A stretch of 32,164 bases of DNA from Alphaproteobacteria bacterium (lineage in GTDB: Bacteria > Pseudomonadota > Alphaproteobacteria > UBA9219). Each line of letters begins with the position of its first letter. Position 1 is the stretch's first letter. The translations under genes and the position numbers were made by a program. Below the pieces are notes generated by a model. That model worked only from the letters and a program-made list of their open reading frames with translations, did no database searches and was not told the origin of the DNA. This document shows, piece by piece, positions 7,511 through 15,339 of the stretch. The stretch covers positions 1-32,164 of the forward strand of contig JAQUHK010000009.1 of NCBI GenBank assembly GCA_028683655.1, in the 5' to 3' direction.

Positions 7511-7837
7511 GTTCATCTCCTTCTCTGTTAACCCGGAGTCGAGCTCCGGTCTGTGAAAATCACCACCGCCAATCTCAAGCGCCGCGCCCTCAACTAAGGC
7601 TGCCGCTACCGTCCGGCGTGCCTGCGCCAAAATCCTTGAAAAAGTCGGTCTCGATACGTTCATAAGGCCTGCCGCCGTTTCCTGATCCAGCCCACGCCCG
7701 TCTGCTAAGGCCAGAGCCTCCAGCTCCTCCTCCTTCAAAACCAGCGTCTCTAAAGCCGAGAGCGGGATTTCATGCGGGCGAAAAAAACGTGAAACGGGGC
7801 ATCCATGGACGCGGCGACATTTTCTGGGACGAACCAC
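7214..7837 (-). CDS. DUF134 DNA-binding domain fused to a Gly/His/Cys-rich DUF5320-like domain
   Basis: 207 residues. Residues 1-95 match the DUF134 family: RPRKCRR, then ALETLVLKEEELEALALAD and a helix-turn-helix (LDQETAAGLMNVSRPTFSRILAQARR). It is probably a regulator. Residues ~110-207 resemble DUF5320: MDKTGPMGTGPVGRGRGG, a Gly/His/Cys-rich stretch likely to bind metal (RCHGGPHGGPHGGGRGQGRCC) and a C-terminal coiled coil (EAAFLEQKIGELQSRLDAL). These families are usually separate proteins found near NifX-like cofactor genes. No such partner is present. The start is GTG 7837, with AAGGAG about ten bases upstream. The promoter and terminator around it are strong, so it is a single transcription unit. 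Confidence 0.8.
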   Translation of the reverse strand: MVRPRKCRRVHGCPVSRFFRPHEIPLSALETLVLKEEELEALALADGRGLDQETAAGLMNVSRPTFSRILAQARRTVAAALVEGAALEIGGGDFHRPELDSGLTEKEMNMPMMDKTGPMGTGPVGRGRGGCARSDEESERFAGEGRGGRGRCHGGPHGGPHGGGRGQGRCCDVGRRAVAETMSPEQEAAFLEQKIGELQSRLDALRG

Positions 7838-7853
7838 AGCAAGCGGCTCCTTG

Positions 7854-7898
7854 TTATGAACGTATGATCATAATAAGCCCCAAGTTACCTTTTGTCAA
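7854..7898 (-). promoter_or_regulatory. Strong sigma-70 promoter with overlapping inverted-repeat operator
   Basis: On the minus strand, TTGACA (7893-7898), a 17-base spacer and TATTAT (7870-7875) make a near-consensus promoter for the DUF134 gene. The inverted repeat TTATGA-N8-TCATAA (7854-7873) covers the -10 box and start site, 16 bases before the start codon. That position suits repression, perhaps by the DUF134 protein itself. Confidence 0.75.
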
Positions 7899-7900
7899 GG

Positions 7901-8974
7901 TTAAGCGGACCGCATCCGGCGCGCGGCCAAAAGCCGCCCGATGGCCCGCACGATGGCCTCACTAGTCGGGGACTCATCCAACGCGGTGAAAGGCGGACTT
8001 GAGAAAAGAGGCGCGATGGGCTCCTGTGGCTCCGGCACGTATAGAAACGAGGCTTTAGGACAAAGCGACGGCAATTGAGCGGCCTGCGCCGGATTGATCA
8101 GCTCCCCATCAAACACGCCAAGAGCGTCCTGGTCCCGCACAAACCCGACAAAATCCTGCACGGTTGAAAAGCCGCCCTGTACCTTGCACTTCAGGGCTTC
8201 CAGCCGCTGGGTAATAGCTTGCGCTAGATCGGCGTCGTCCAGATACAGAGCAACGCAGTTCTCGCGTCGCGCCAAAATCTTGTGAACGACCTCCATCAAT
8301 TTGACATAGGCAACCGGCTTGGTCACATATTCTGCCGCACCGGCCCGCAGGCCGCGCAGCACATGCTCTTTGTCACTGCTGGCCGTGACCATCACAATCG
8401 GAATGCGCGACAGCTCGGGGTCCTTTTGCACTTCTTCAAGCAAGCTGAGCCCCGTCAACCCGCCCGGCATGATATCATCCATCAAAACCAGGGCCGGTTT
8501 ATGTGTGCGCATCAACGTCACGGCATCGTGACTGTTCTTGCCCGTAAAAACTTGCGCCTCTTTCTCCAAAAGCTTGGTAAGGGCAAGGCGCATCATCGGG
8601 TCATCATCCACAACGGCGATGACGGGCTTGTTTTCCTGCGGCTGCGGCCCCTCCGCCTCTTCAAGCTCGATGGCGGCGTTGCAAATCTCGTACAAGTTGG
8701 CCAGTTTCTGCGACAACACCAGATGCGCGAGCGGCGCAGGCGCAGCCAAAAGCTTGCCCAAAATCCGCGCATGTTCGGCAATTAACGGAAACCCCTGCGC
8801 CCCGCTGTCCTCGCAAAGATAGCGCGTCACCTCCAAAAGCATGGCCCGATCAGCAGGCGAGATGTCTCCGTCACGCAAGGTCTGGTTATAGATGCCGATC
8901 GCCTTCACATGCTCGGACAGGGCCAGCAGATAAGCGGCATGCACATAAGACGGCGAAGGGGGAGGCGTGTCCAT
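7901..8974 (-). CDS. Multi-domain phosphorelay protein: Hpt-like, receiver, degenerate receiver
   Basis: 357 residues from ATG 8974, which has GAGG four bases upstream. ATG 9010 in the same frame is an alternative. Residues ~1-105 are all-helical, with AEHARILGKLL recalling the His-phosphotransfer motif. The central receiver starts at VIAVVDDDPMM, has the phospho-acceptor Asp in LVLMDDIMPG, the switch Thr in VMVTASSD and the Lys in VTKPV. The last ~125 residues (VALYLDDADLAQAI..GVFDGELI) look like a second receiver that has lost the conserved Thr and Lys. No DNA-binding output domain or sensor kinase neighbour is visible. It is divergent from ruvC. Confidence 0.75.
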   Translation of the reverse strand: MDTPPPSPSYVHAAYLLALSEHVKAIGIYNQTLRDGDISPADRAMLLEVTRYLCEDSGAQGFPLIAEHARILGKLLAAPAPLAHLVLSQKLANLYEICNAAIELEEAEGPQPQENKPVIAVVDDDPMMRLALTKLLEKEAQVFTGKNSHDAVTLMRTHKPALVLMDDIMPGGLTGLSLLEEVQKDPELSRIPIVMVTASSDKEHVLRGLRAGAAEYVTKPVAYVKLMEVVHKILARRENCVALYLDDADLAQAITQRLEALKCKVQGGFSTVQDFVGFVRDQDALGVFDGELINPAQAAQLPSLCPKASFLYVPEPQEPIAPLFSSPPFTALDESPTSEAIVRAIGRLLAARRMRSA

Positions 8975-9045
8975 TGAACCTCGAAGACTGGAAAAACGAC
9001 AAGAAATCATAGCCTGAGCAGAAGCGGCTCGTTATCCTGCCAGAC

Positions 9046-9537
9046 ATGAAAGTGATTCGCACGATTTTAGGTATTGATCCAGGCCTTCGGCATACGGGAT
9101 GGGGCCTGATCCGTCAGGAAGACAACCGCCTGTCCTTCATCGCAGCGGGCCGCATCAACCCCGACCCTGCCCTGCCTATGGCGGAGCGGCTGAAGGTACT
9201 GGCCCACGAGCTGCGCCAAGTCATTGAGGCCCACACCCCGCACGAAGCCGCGATCGAGGAGACGTTTGTCAATAAAAACGCAGCCTCGGCCCTTAAACTG
9301 GGCCAAGCCCGAGGTGTAGCCATGGTCACGGCGGCGCAAGCGGGGCTGGACGTCAGCGAATATGCCGCCAACAAGATCAAGCAAACCGTCACGGGCTTCG
9401 GCCATGCCGACAAAAAGCAGATCACGGCCATGATCAGCCTTCTGCTCCCCCAATCGGGTAAACTCGCCCCCGACGCCGCCGACGCCCTTGCCATCGCCAT
9501 CTGCCACGCGCATAGTAGCACCATATTAAGCCGCTAA
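9046..9537 (+). CDS. ruvC: Crossover junction endodeoxyribonuclease RuvC
   Basis: Holliday-junction resolvase that nicks junctions as a dimer after RuvAB branch migration. 163 residues, normal length. The catalytic acidic residues are D11 (GIDPG), E71 (IEETFVNKN) and D143/D146 (PDAADALA). SALKLGQARG is the family core motif. First gene of the ruv-tol train. It starts 71 bases from the divergent phosphorelay gene, so a promoter must lie in that gap, though I see none convincing. The usual yebC neighbour is absent from this side. Confidence 0.97.
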   Translation: MKVIRTILGIDPGLRHTGWGLIRQEDNRLSFIAAGRINPDPALPMAERLKVLAHELRQVIEAHTPHEAAIEETFVNKNAASALKLGQARGVAMVTAAQAGLDVSEYAANKIKQTVTGFGHADKKQITAMISLLLPQSGKLAPDAADALAIAICHAHSSTILSR

Positions 9538-9549
9538 GGAGAATACGTA

Positions 9550-9975
9550 ATGCTTCCAACGGATTGTGCCGTCCCCCGATCGAATTCCTTTATCACCGAA
9601 GCACACCGCCCGCTGATAACATTGGTCCCCTTTAAGCCGCGGGTTCTGGTGGTGTTTGGCATTAAGCAAATCACCACAAAATTCAGGCAGCTGGCCAAGT
9701 TCATGCAAAGAAAATGGAGGGGGCTGGATAATGACGATCAAAACGAGCTGTATTCCGCTTACAAAGCCGTTCAAAAAGCAGGATACCAGATTCCCAGAAC
9801 AGCCATAGTCACCAGTGCTAATCCTTTCGCGGTTGGCAAAACGCTTACCCCCCATGACCTTGCCCCATGGGTTATTGCCTTTGCAGAAATCCTTAGAGAA
9901 GAAGAAAAAGCCAATCGTCCCCCTTCACTTATCAAGCGGTTAACCTCTCGTCTGGTGCTCACCCATGATCGGTAA
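9550..9975 (+). CDS. Unknown protein encoded between ruvC and ruvA
   Basis: 141 residues, no family recognised. It looks soluble, with mixed alpha/beta composition: a hydrophobic strand LITLVPFKPRVLVVFGI near the N-terminus, a basic helical middle and a charged C-terminal helix (WVIAFAEILREEEKAN). GGAG right after the ruvC stop lies eight bases from the ATG, and its end overlaps the ruvA start by 11 bases, so it is translationally tied to the operon. Codon use is less GC-rich than in ruvC and ruvA, which suggests later insertion. ruvC and ruvA are normally adjacent. Confidence 0.65.
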   Translation: MLPTDCAVPRSNSFITEAHRPLITLVPFKPRVLVVFGIKQITTKFRQLAKFMQRKWRGLDNDDQNELYSAYKAVQKAGYQIPRTAIVTSANPFAVGKTLTPHDLAPWVIAFAEILREEEKANRPPSLIKRLTSRLVLTHDR

Positions 9976-10594
9976 ACTGACCGGAAAGATCGACAGCCTT
10001 CACGGCAGCCAGATGATTTTGGATGTGGGAGGCGTGGGCTATCTGGTGGCTTGCTCGGCCCATACGTTGCGACTGGCGGGGCAAATCGGCGATACGACGA
10101 GCCTGTGGACCGAGATGCAAGTGCGCGAGGATGCGATCAGCCTGTTCGGCTTTGCCGAAGCGGTGGAGCGGGACTGGTTTCGCCTGCTGACCAATGTGCA
10201 GGGCGTGGGGGCCAAGTCGGCCCTGTCAGTCTTGGGGATTCTCTCGCCCGAGCGGCTGGTGCAAGCTATCGCCAGCGGCGATAAGGCTGCCCTAACCGCC
10301 GCCGATGGTGTCGGCCCCAAGCTGGCCTTGCGCCTTGTCACCGAGCTGAAAGACAAGGTCGCGCACATGGCCCTGCCCGCCGCACTGCCACAGGGCAAGG
10401 GCAAACCCGCCCTGAGTGTCGTGAGCAGCCTGGCCGAGGATGCCCTCTCAGCCCTTTTAAACCTCGGCTATCGCCGGATGGAGGCCTTTGCTGCCGTCTC
10501 GTCCGCCGCCGCCAAGCTGGGGCCCGACGCGAAGCTGGACGCCTTGATCTGCACCGCCCTGTCCGACCTTTCTGCCCGTGAAGGTGCCGCATGA
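9965..10594 (+). CDS. ruvA: Holliday junction branch-migration protein RuvA
   Basis: Junction-binding subunit that loads RuvB rings. 209 residues, normal length. Domain I is the OB fold ([31 protein letters not shown]). Domain II has the helix-hairpin-helix repeats ([17 protein letters not shown] and [19 protein letters not shown]). Domain III is the short RuvB-contacting helical domain ([17 protein letters not shown]). The ATG lies inside the end of the preceding gene, and its stop overlaps the ruvB start in ATGA. Confidence 0.97.
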   Translation: MIGKLTGKIDSLHGSQMILDVGGVGYLVACSAHTLRLAGQIGDTTSLWTEMQVREDAISLFGFAEAVERDWFRLLTNVQGVGAKSALSVLGILSPERLVQAIASGDKAALTAADGVGPKLALRLVTELKDKVAHMALPAALPQGKGKPALSVVSSLAEDALSALLNLGYRRMEAFAAVSSAAAKLGPDAKLDALICTALSDLSAREGAA

Positions 10595-11640
10595 CCTCCA
10601 CCGCTCCCGACCGCCTGATCACGCCGCAAATGAACCAGACCGATGCGCCGGACGTTGCGCTGCGCCCCACGCGGCTGGCCGATTTTACGGGGCAGGAAGC
10701 CTTGCGCGACAACCTGTCCATCTTCATCCAAGCCGCAAAGAGTCGCCAGCAACCCCTTGACCACGTACTTTTCTTTGGCCCTCCAGGGCTTGGCAAAACG
10801 ACGCTGGCCCAGATTGTGGCGCATGAGCTTGGCGTGGGGTTCAAGGGAACCTCTGGCCCCGTGATCGCCCGCGCGGGCGACCTTGCCGCCCTGCTCACTA
10901 ACCTTCAGCCGCACGATGTTCTGTTCATCGACGAGATTCACCGCCTGAATCCCGCGGTCGAGGAAATCCTTTATCCCGCCATGGAGGATTTCCAGCTTGA
11001 TCTTGTGATCGGCGAAGGCCCCGCCGCGCGGTCGATCAAGATCGACCTGCCGCCCTTTACCCTGATCGGCGCAACGACACGCAGCGGCCTAATCACAAGA
11101 CCGTTGCGGGAGCGTTTCGGCATTCCCCTGCGCCTTCAATTCTATTCAACAGAAGAGCTAGCCATCATCGTCAGCCGCGCCGCTGGCAAGCTGGACCTCG
11201 TCCTGACCCCCGACGGTGCCACCGAAATCGCCCGCCGCTCACGCGGCACGCCTCGCGTTGCCGGACGGCTTTTGCGCCGTGTCCGCGACTTCGCCGTCGT
11301 CGCTGGTGTTAAAGCAGTGGATCAAGAAGCAGCCGATAACGCCTTAATCCGCCTTGAAGTTGACAGCCGTGGCTTTGACTCGATGGACCGCCGTTATCTT
11401 GCCATGATTGCCGAGCACTATGCTGGTGGCCCCGTCGGCGTCGAAACACTCGCCGCTGCCCTGTCCGAGCAGCGCGATATGCTGGAAGAGGTTATCGAGC
11501 CTTATCTCATCCAGCAGGGTCTCCTCCAACGCACGCCGCGGGGCCGCCTCCTCACCGAGACGGGCTATCGCCATTTGGGCCTCGACGTGCCCCAAACCCG
11601 CCTGCCCGCCGATTTGTTTGGAGAGGGGGAGGAAGCGTGA
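10591..11640 (+). CDS. ruvB: Holliday junction branch-migration helicase RuvB
   Basis: AAA+ motor that drives branch migration with RuvA. 349 residues, normal length. Walker A is GPPGLGKT at 63-70 and Walker B is DEIH at 114-117. Sensor 1 is IGATTRSG, and the arginine-finger region RPLRERFG and the C-terminal winged-helix domain ([15 protein letters not shown]) are intact. It is coupled to ruvA by a 4-base overlap and to the next small frame by a GTGA overlap. Confidence 0.98.
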   Translation: MTSTAPDRLITPQMNQTDAPDVALRPTRLADFTGQEALRDNLSIFIQAAKSRQQPLDHVLFFGPPGLGKTTLAQIVAHELGVGFKGTSGPVIARAGDLAALLTNLQPHDVLFIDEIHRLNPAVEEILYPAMEDFQLDLVIGEGPAARSIKIDLPPFTLIGATTRSGLITRPLRERFGIPLRLQFYSTEELAIIVSRAAGKLDLVLTPDGATEIARRSRGTPRVAGRLLRRVRDFAVVAGVKAVDQEAADNALIRLEVDSRGFDSMDRRYLAMIAEHYAGGPVGVETLAAALSEQRDMLEEVIEPYLIQQGLLQRTPRGRLLTETGYRHLGLDVPQTRLPADLFGEGEEA

Positions 11641-11849
11641 CAAACCATCGCCCCTTTTCCGAACTGCTTGAAACGTTCACGCCCGAAAGAAAAAAGAAAA
11701 TCCAAAAGCGTGTAGAACACACAGTACATCAAATGTGCCTTAAAGAACAACATCAAGCCCGCAACCTTTCCCAAGTTGCCCTTGCGCAAAAGCTCAAAGT
11801 CAATCAGCCTGCTACCTCCACTATCCCTCCAAAGGTTCAACGCCCATGA
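11637..11849 (+). pseudogene. Truncated XRE/HigA-type helix-turn-helix gene
   Basis: 70-residue frame from GTG 11637, overlapping the ruvB stop. FSELLETFTPERKKKIQKRVE and LSQVALAQKLKVNQPA match the N-terminal half of HigA-like XRE antitoxins (usual pattern: ...LTQ..LA..LGV.Q.A). After NQPA the family pattern is lost (TSTIPPKVQRP, stop), so the rest of the recognition helix and the C-terminal part are missing. The frame still ends in an ATGA overlap with the next gene. No toxin gene is beside it. It is either a decayed antitoxin or a small protein kept for translational coupling. Confidence 0.6.
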
Positions 11850-12706
11850 AAACCGCTCTTTCCATCCTCGCCGCCGTTGTGATTGCTTTGGGGGTGCAGA
11901 ACACACTCTTCTCCGACAACACGTCGCGAACTGTTTCTCAACAGCCCGCCTATGATCGCGTACTTAAGACCAACACGTTACGCTGTGCTTATGCCGTTTT
12001 TCCGCACTTTCTCGAAAAAGACCCAAACACGGGAAAGCTGTCAGGCATCATGCCCTCGCTCATGGAAGAAGTGGGCAAACTAACAGGCCTTACCGTCGAA
12101 TGGGGACCGGAAATCGACTATGGGGACATCGCCCTTACGCTTCAGACGGGGAAGGCAGACCTTTTCTGCACAGGCATCGCCATGACTCCTAGCCGTGGTC
12201 GCGTCATTGGAGGGTCAACGCCTGTCGCGTATGCCCCTATGGCGGCCTATGTACGCGCTAACGACCAGCGCTTCGACAATGCTCCCGACAAAATCAACAA
12301 CCCATCCATAAAAATAGAGGTCAACGAAGGAGACTTCTCTGAAGAAATTGCCAAGCGTTTTTTTCCGAAAGCTACGCTTGTTTATCGCGGACCAACAGGT
12401 GGTGAGAGCCAACTTTTTCTGGATGTTGCCATGAACAAAGCCGATGTCACTTTCAGCGGCCCAAGCTATCTCTCTATTTTCAACACGAACAATCCGGATA
12501 TAGCTTTACGTCTCGCCCCCTTTAATCAAACGATCTATGCCGTTCCCGTCGTACTGGCTGGCGAGATTCGGGAAGAAGCTCTTTTACGCATGATAGATGT
12601 TGCTCTAAAGGACATTATCAACAACAACGTTATGGACAAACTGTTACATGACGCTTTGGGACAGGATTATGCAGTCGCCTATTTCCCTCCGAAAAAGGAC
12701 ATCTAA
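11846..12706 (+). CDS. Periplasmic solute-binding-like protein (SBP family 3 / PBP2 type)
   Basis: 286 residues. An N-terminal hydrophobic signal or anchor (ALSILAAVVIALGV, ~3-20) precedes a bilobal binding-protein fold. LRCAYAVFPHFLEKDPNTGKLSGIMPSLMEEVGKLTG and YGDIALTLQTGKADLFCTGIAMTPSRGRVI are the family 3 signature regions, seen in amino-acid ABC transporters. No permease or ATPase gene is nearby, so the ligand and partner are unknown. It may be a sensor or an orphan binding protein. It is translationally coupled (ATGA) to the truncated HTH frame and sits six bases ahead of ybgC. Base composition is slightly less GC-rich than in ruvB. Confidence 0.75.
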   Translation: MKTALSILAAVVIALGVQNTLFSDNTSRTVSQQPAYDRVLKTNTLRCAYAVFPHFLEKDPNTGKLSGIMPSLMEEVGKLTGLTVEWGPEIDYGDIALTLQTGKADLFCTGIAMTPSRGRVIGGSTPVAYAPMAAYVRANDQRFDNAPDKINNPSIKIEVNEGDFSEEIAKRFFPKATLVYRGPTGGESQLFLDVAMNKADVTFSGPSYLSIFNTNNPDIALRLAPFNQTIYAVPVVLAGEIREEALLRMIDVALKDIINNNVMDKLLHDALGQDYAVAYFPPKKDI

Positions 12707-12712
12707 CACCCC

Positions 12713-13138
12713 ATGCCCCACACACTGCCCATACGCGTTTATTATGAGGATACCGATGCCGGAGGCGTTGTGTATTACGCCAACTATCTGCGCTTTACCG
12801 AGCGGGCGCGGACGGAGTTCATGCGGCAGGCCTTAGGCGGGCTTCTTGGCGCGCAAGACGGCCCGCTTTGGACGGCGGATGGCCCGCTTTTTGTCGTGCG
12901 GCACCTTGAGGCGGATTACAAAGCCCCCGCGCGGCTGGATGATTCCCTGACCGTAACAACCACCCTCACCCATATCGGCGGGGCCAGCCTTGGGATGGCT
13001 CAAGACATCAAGCGTGGCGAAGAAACACTTGTTGCCACAAAAGTGACATTAGTTTGCGTTACGCAAGACGGAAAGGTCTTGCGCTTGCCCCCCGAATGGC
13101 GGCAAAAGTTAGACGCGCTTTTGGCCGCATCCGTTTGA
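12713..13138 (+). CDS. ybgC: Tol-Pal-associated acyl-CoA thioesterase YbgC
   Basis: Hot-dog fold thioesterase acting on acyl-CoA or acyl-carrier substrates; its tie to the Tol-Pal machine is genetic and conserved. 141 residues. The signature RVYYEDTDAGGVVYYANYLRF holds the catalytic Asp15. The His that often follows (YHA) is Tyr22 here, a known type of variation. FTERARTEFM and LVVRHLEADYKAPAR-like segments complete the match. Start ATG lies six bases after the preceding stop, and tolQ follows, as expected for the cluster. Confidence 0.92.
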   Translation: MPHTLPIRVYYEDTDAGGVVYYANYLRFTERARTEFMRQALGGLLGAQDGPLWTADGPLFVVRHLEADYKAPARLDDSLTVTTTLTHIGGASLGMAQDIKRGEETLVATKVTLVCVTQDGKVLRLPPEWRQKLDALLAASV

Positions 13139-13199
13139 TTCTCTTTGTCGCGACGCGACAGGGACCCTGTATGAAAGAAAAGTGGGAGCTTCGCAACTC

Positions 13200-13925
13200 A
13201 TGGAACCTCAAATTGTAGACTCCGTCAAATTGGCGGGCTCGGTGGCACCTATTGACATGTCCCTGTTTGGTCTGTTCGGCCATGCCGATATGGTCGGCAA
13301 AGCCATCATGATCAGCCTGATGGTCATCTCGGTTTTCACATGGGCGCTCATCTTCGATAAAATCTCGAAAATCTCACGCCTGAAAAACCGCGCCATGTTT
13401 TTTGAGGAACGCTTTTGGTCCACCGGCTCACTGGACATGCTGTTCGAGAAAATCAAGCGTCCAGGCGACCCGATGCAGGCCGTCTTCGTCGCGGGCATGA
13501 AAGAATGGCGCAGCGCGAATGACAAGGGCCTGCTCACCACGCCGCAGGGCCGCGCCAGCATCCTTGACCGCATCGACCGCGTCCTGCAAGTCACGATTGG
13601 CCGCGAGATGGCCTTGGTCGAGACATGGATGACCTTCCTCGCCTCCGTCAGCTCGGTTGCGCCGTTTATCGGCCTGTTCGGCACAGTCTGGGGCATCATG
13701 CACGCCTTTATCGGCATTGCACAGGCCCAGAATACCAGCCTCGCCGTCGTCGCGCCGGGTATCGCCGAAGCCCTTCTGGCCACGGCCATCGGCCTTGTCG
13801 CCGCCATTCCGGCAACAGCGGCTTATAACAAATTCTCGACCGAGATTGGCCGTTATGGTGCACGTCTTGAAAACTTCGCCAACGATCTGATGGCGACCCT
13901 CTCCCGTAATATGGAAGAATCGTAA
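13200..13925 (+). CDS. tolQ: Tol-Pal system proton-channel protein TolQ
   Basis: Inner-membrane subunit that, with TolR, uses the proton gradient to energise TolA during cell constriction. 241 residues from ATG 13200, which has GGGAG about 11 bases upstream. GTG 13182 in frame would add six residues and is less likely. Three transmembrane helices are seen near residues 30-50, 130-155 and 170-195. The conserved segments SVAPFIGLFGTVWGIMHAF and VAPGIAEALLATAIGLVAAIPA are intact. The next start follows one base after the stop. Confidence 0.96.
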   Translation: MEPQIVDSVKLAGSVAPIDMSLFGLFGHADMVGKAIMISLMVISVFTWALIFDKISKISRLKNRAMFFEERFWSTGSLDMLFEKIKRPGDPMQAVFVAGMKEWRSANDKGLLTTPQGRASILDRIDRVLQVTIGREMALVETWMTFLASVSSVAPFIGLFGTVWGIMHAFIGIAQAQNTSLAVVAPGIAEALLATAIGLVAAIPATAAYNKFSTEIGRYGARLENFANDLMATLSRNMEES

Positions 13926-13926
13926 G

Positions 13927-14388
13927 ATGTCAGGCGGAACCATGCAAACATCGGGCGGCGGACGGCGCGGAAGACGCGGCGGCTATCGTCCTGTGGCGGA
14001 TATCAACGTCACGCCTCTTGTCGACGTCATGCTCGTGCTACTGATCGTCTTTATGGTCACAGCCCCGCTTTTGACCGTAGCCGTCCCCGTCGATCTGCCC
14101 AAGACAAACGCCAGCTCGGTCAAGCAGGACAAAGAACCCCTCGTCATCTCCATCGACCCCAGCGGCGGCGTTTACCTGCAAGAATCGCGCACGGAACTGG
14201 ATGTCCTCGTCGCCAAGCTTAAAGCCATCACCGGAACCAACCCCGATGCCCGCATCTTTGTGCGCGGCGATCAAGGCGTTCCCTATGGCCGCGTCATGGA
14301 AGTGATGGGCACCATCAACGCTGCGGGCTACAGCAAAGTCGCCCTCGTCGCCGAGCTGCCAACACCCGCCAAGAGCAAGAAAAGGTAA
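13927..14388 (+). CDS. tolR: Tol-Pal system proton-channel protein TolR
   Basis: ExbD/TolR family. 153 residues with a Gly/Arg-rich cytoplasmic N-terminus, a single transmembrane helix (about 31-52, DVMLVLLIVFMVTAPLLTV) and a periplasmic domain. The proton-carrying aspartate is D33 in INVTPLVDVML. The periplasmic part ends with the family motif YGRVMEVMGTINAAGYSKVALVAE. Cotranscribed with tolQ, one base apart. Confidence 0.96.
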   Translation: MSGGTMQTSGGGRRGRRGGYRPVADINVTPLVDVMLVLLIVFMVTAPLLTVAVPVDLPKTNASSVKQDKEPLVISIDPSGGVYLQESRTELDVLVAKLKAITGTNPDARIFVRGDQGVPYGRVMEVMGTINAAGYSKVALVAELPTPAKSKKR

Positions 14389-14412
14389 GGAAGCATTCGA
14401 CATCTAGCCCCC

Positions 14413-14432
14413 GGCATTCTTCCCTGAATGCC
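14413..14432 (+). other. Intercistronic hairpin between tolR and tolA
   Basis: GGCATTC and GAATGCC form a 7-bp stem with a TTCCCT loop, without a T tract. It occupies the 90-base gap between the genes. It may shape mRNA stability or the tolR/tolA ratio rather than end transcription. Confidence 0.5.
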
Positions 14433-14478
14433 AAACGCAAAATGCCAAATGCTCTAAAAGAAAACAGAGCCACACGTA

Positions 14479-15339
14479 ATGACCACCGTCACCGACGAAA
14501 ACCTGCAAGGCCCACTGACCGTCTCGACCATCATGCATGTCGTCGCGCTGGTTGTGCTTTATTTCGGGGTGCCGTCTTTGTTCAAGCCGCCAGATGCGCT
14601 GCCGTGGCATCCGGTGCCTGTCGATATTGTCGATATCGGCGAGATCACGAATACGCGCCTCAAGAATACGGAAGAGACACCGCCTGCGAAGACGGCTCCA
14701 CCCGTTAAGCCCGCACCTGCCCCCGAAGTCAAGCCGCCGGAGCCACCCAAGCCGGCCGAAACGAAGCCCGAACCTAAGGCTGCGCCCGAACCTGACGAGG
14801 CCGCGATCCCGAAGCCTGCGACCAAGCCCAAGCCGCCAGAGCCACCGAAAAAGGAAGAACCCAAGCCTCAGCCACAACAAAGCGACCCCTTGGCCAGCGT
14901 TCTGAAAAACGTCGCGAAGATGAAGCCTGCGCCCGCGCCCACCGCCGATGCCCGCCCCGACACCAAGAAAAGCGAAGGCGAAACGACAACGGGCGCAAGC
15001 AGCAATCAGGGCCCAGCTCTGGCCGAGCGGCTAACAATCAGTCAGGAAGACTCCCTGCGCCGCCAAATCGGTGGGTGCTGGAACATGCCGATCGGCGCAA
15101 GAAACGCACAAGACCTCATCGTCGAGGTCTTGATCGAGGTGAACGAGGATCGTACGGTACGTTCGGCTGAAGTTGTCGATCAACTGCGTTATAATACTGA
15201 TTCGCATTTCAGGGCGGCTGCCGAAGCGGCCATGCGCGCGCTACGCCACCCAAAATGCACACCGCTTGACCTGCCGCCCGAGCAGTACGAAAAATGGAAG
15301 ACCATTCGCTTTAACTTTGACCCAAGGGACATGCTATGA
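14479..15339 (+). CDS. tolA: Tol-Pal system protein TolA
   Basis: Energy-transducing bridge from TolQR to TolB and Pal. 286 residues: a transmembrane helix near residues 14-33 ([16 protein letters not shown]), a long Pro/Lys/Glu-rich linker (about 58-160) that can span the periplasm, and a C-terminal TonB/TolA-like domain with one Cys pair candidate (GGCWNMP and HPKCTP). The linker is Pro-Lys-Pro-rich rather than the long Ala-Lys-Glu helix of enterobacteria, as common in alphaproteobacteria. Its stop overlaps the tolB start in ATGA. Confidence 0.92.
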   Translation: MTTVTDENLQGPLTVSTIMHVVALVVLYFGVPSLFKPPDALPWHPVPVDIVDIGEITNTRLKNTEETPPAKTAPPVKPAPAPEVKPPEPPKPAETKPEPKAAPEPDEAAIPKPATKPKPPEPPKKEEPKPQPQQSDPLASVLKNVAKMKPAPAPTADARPDTKKSEGETTTGASSNQGPALAERLTISQEDSLRRQIGGCWNMPIGARNAQDLIVEVLIEVNEDRTVRSAEVVDQLRYNTDSHFRAAAEAAMRALRHPKCTPLDLPPEQYEKWKTIRFNFDPRDML

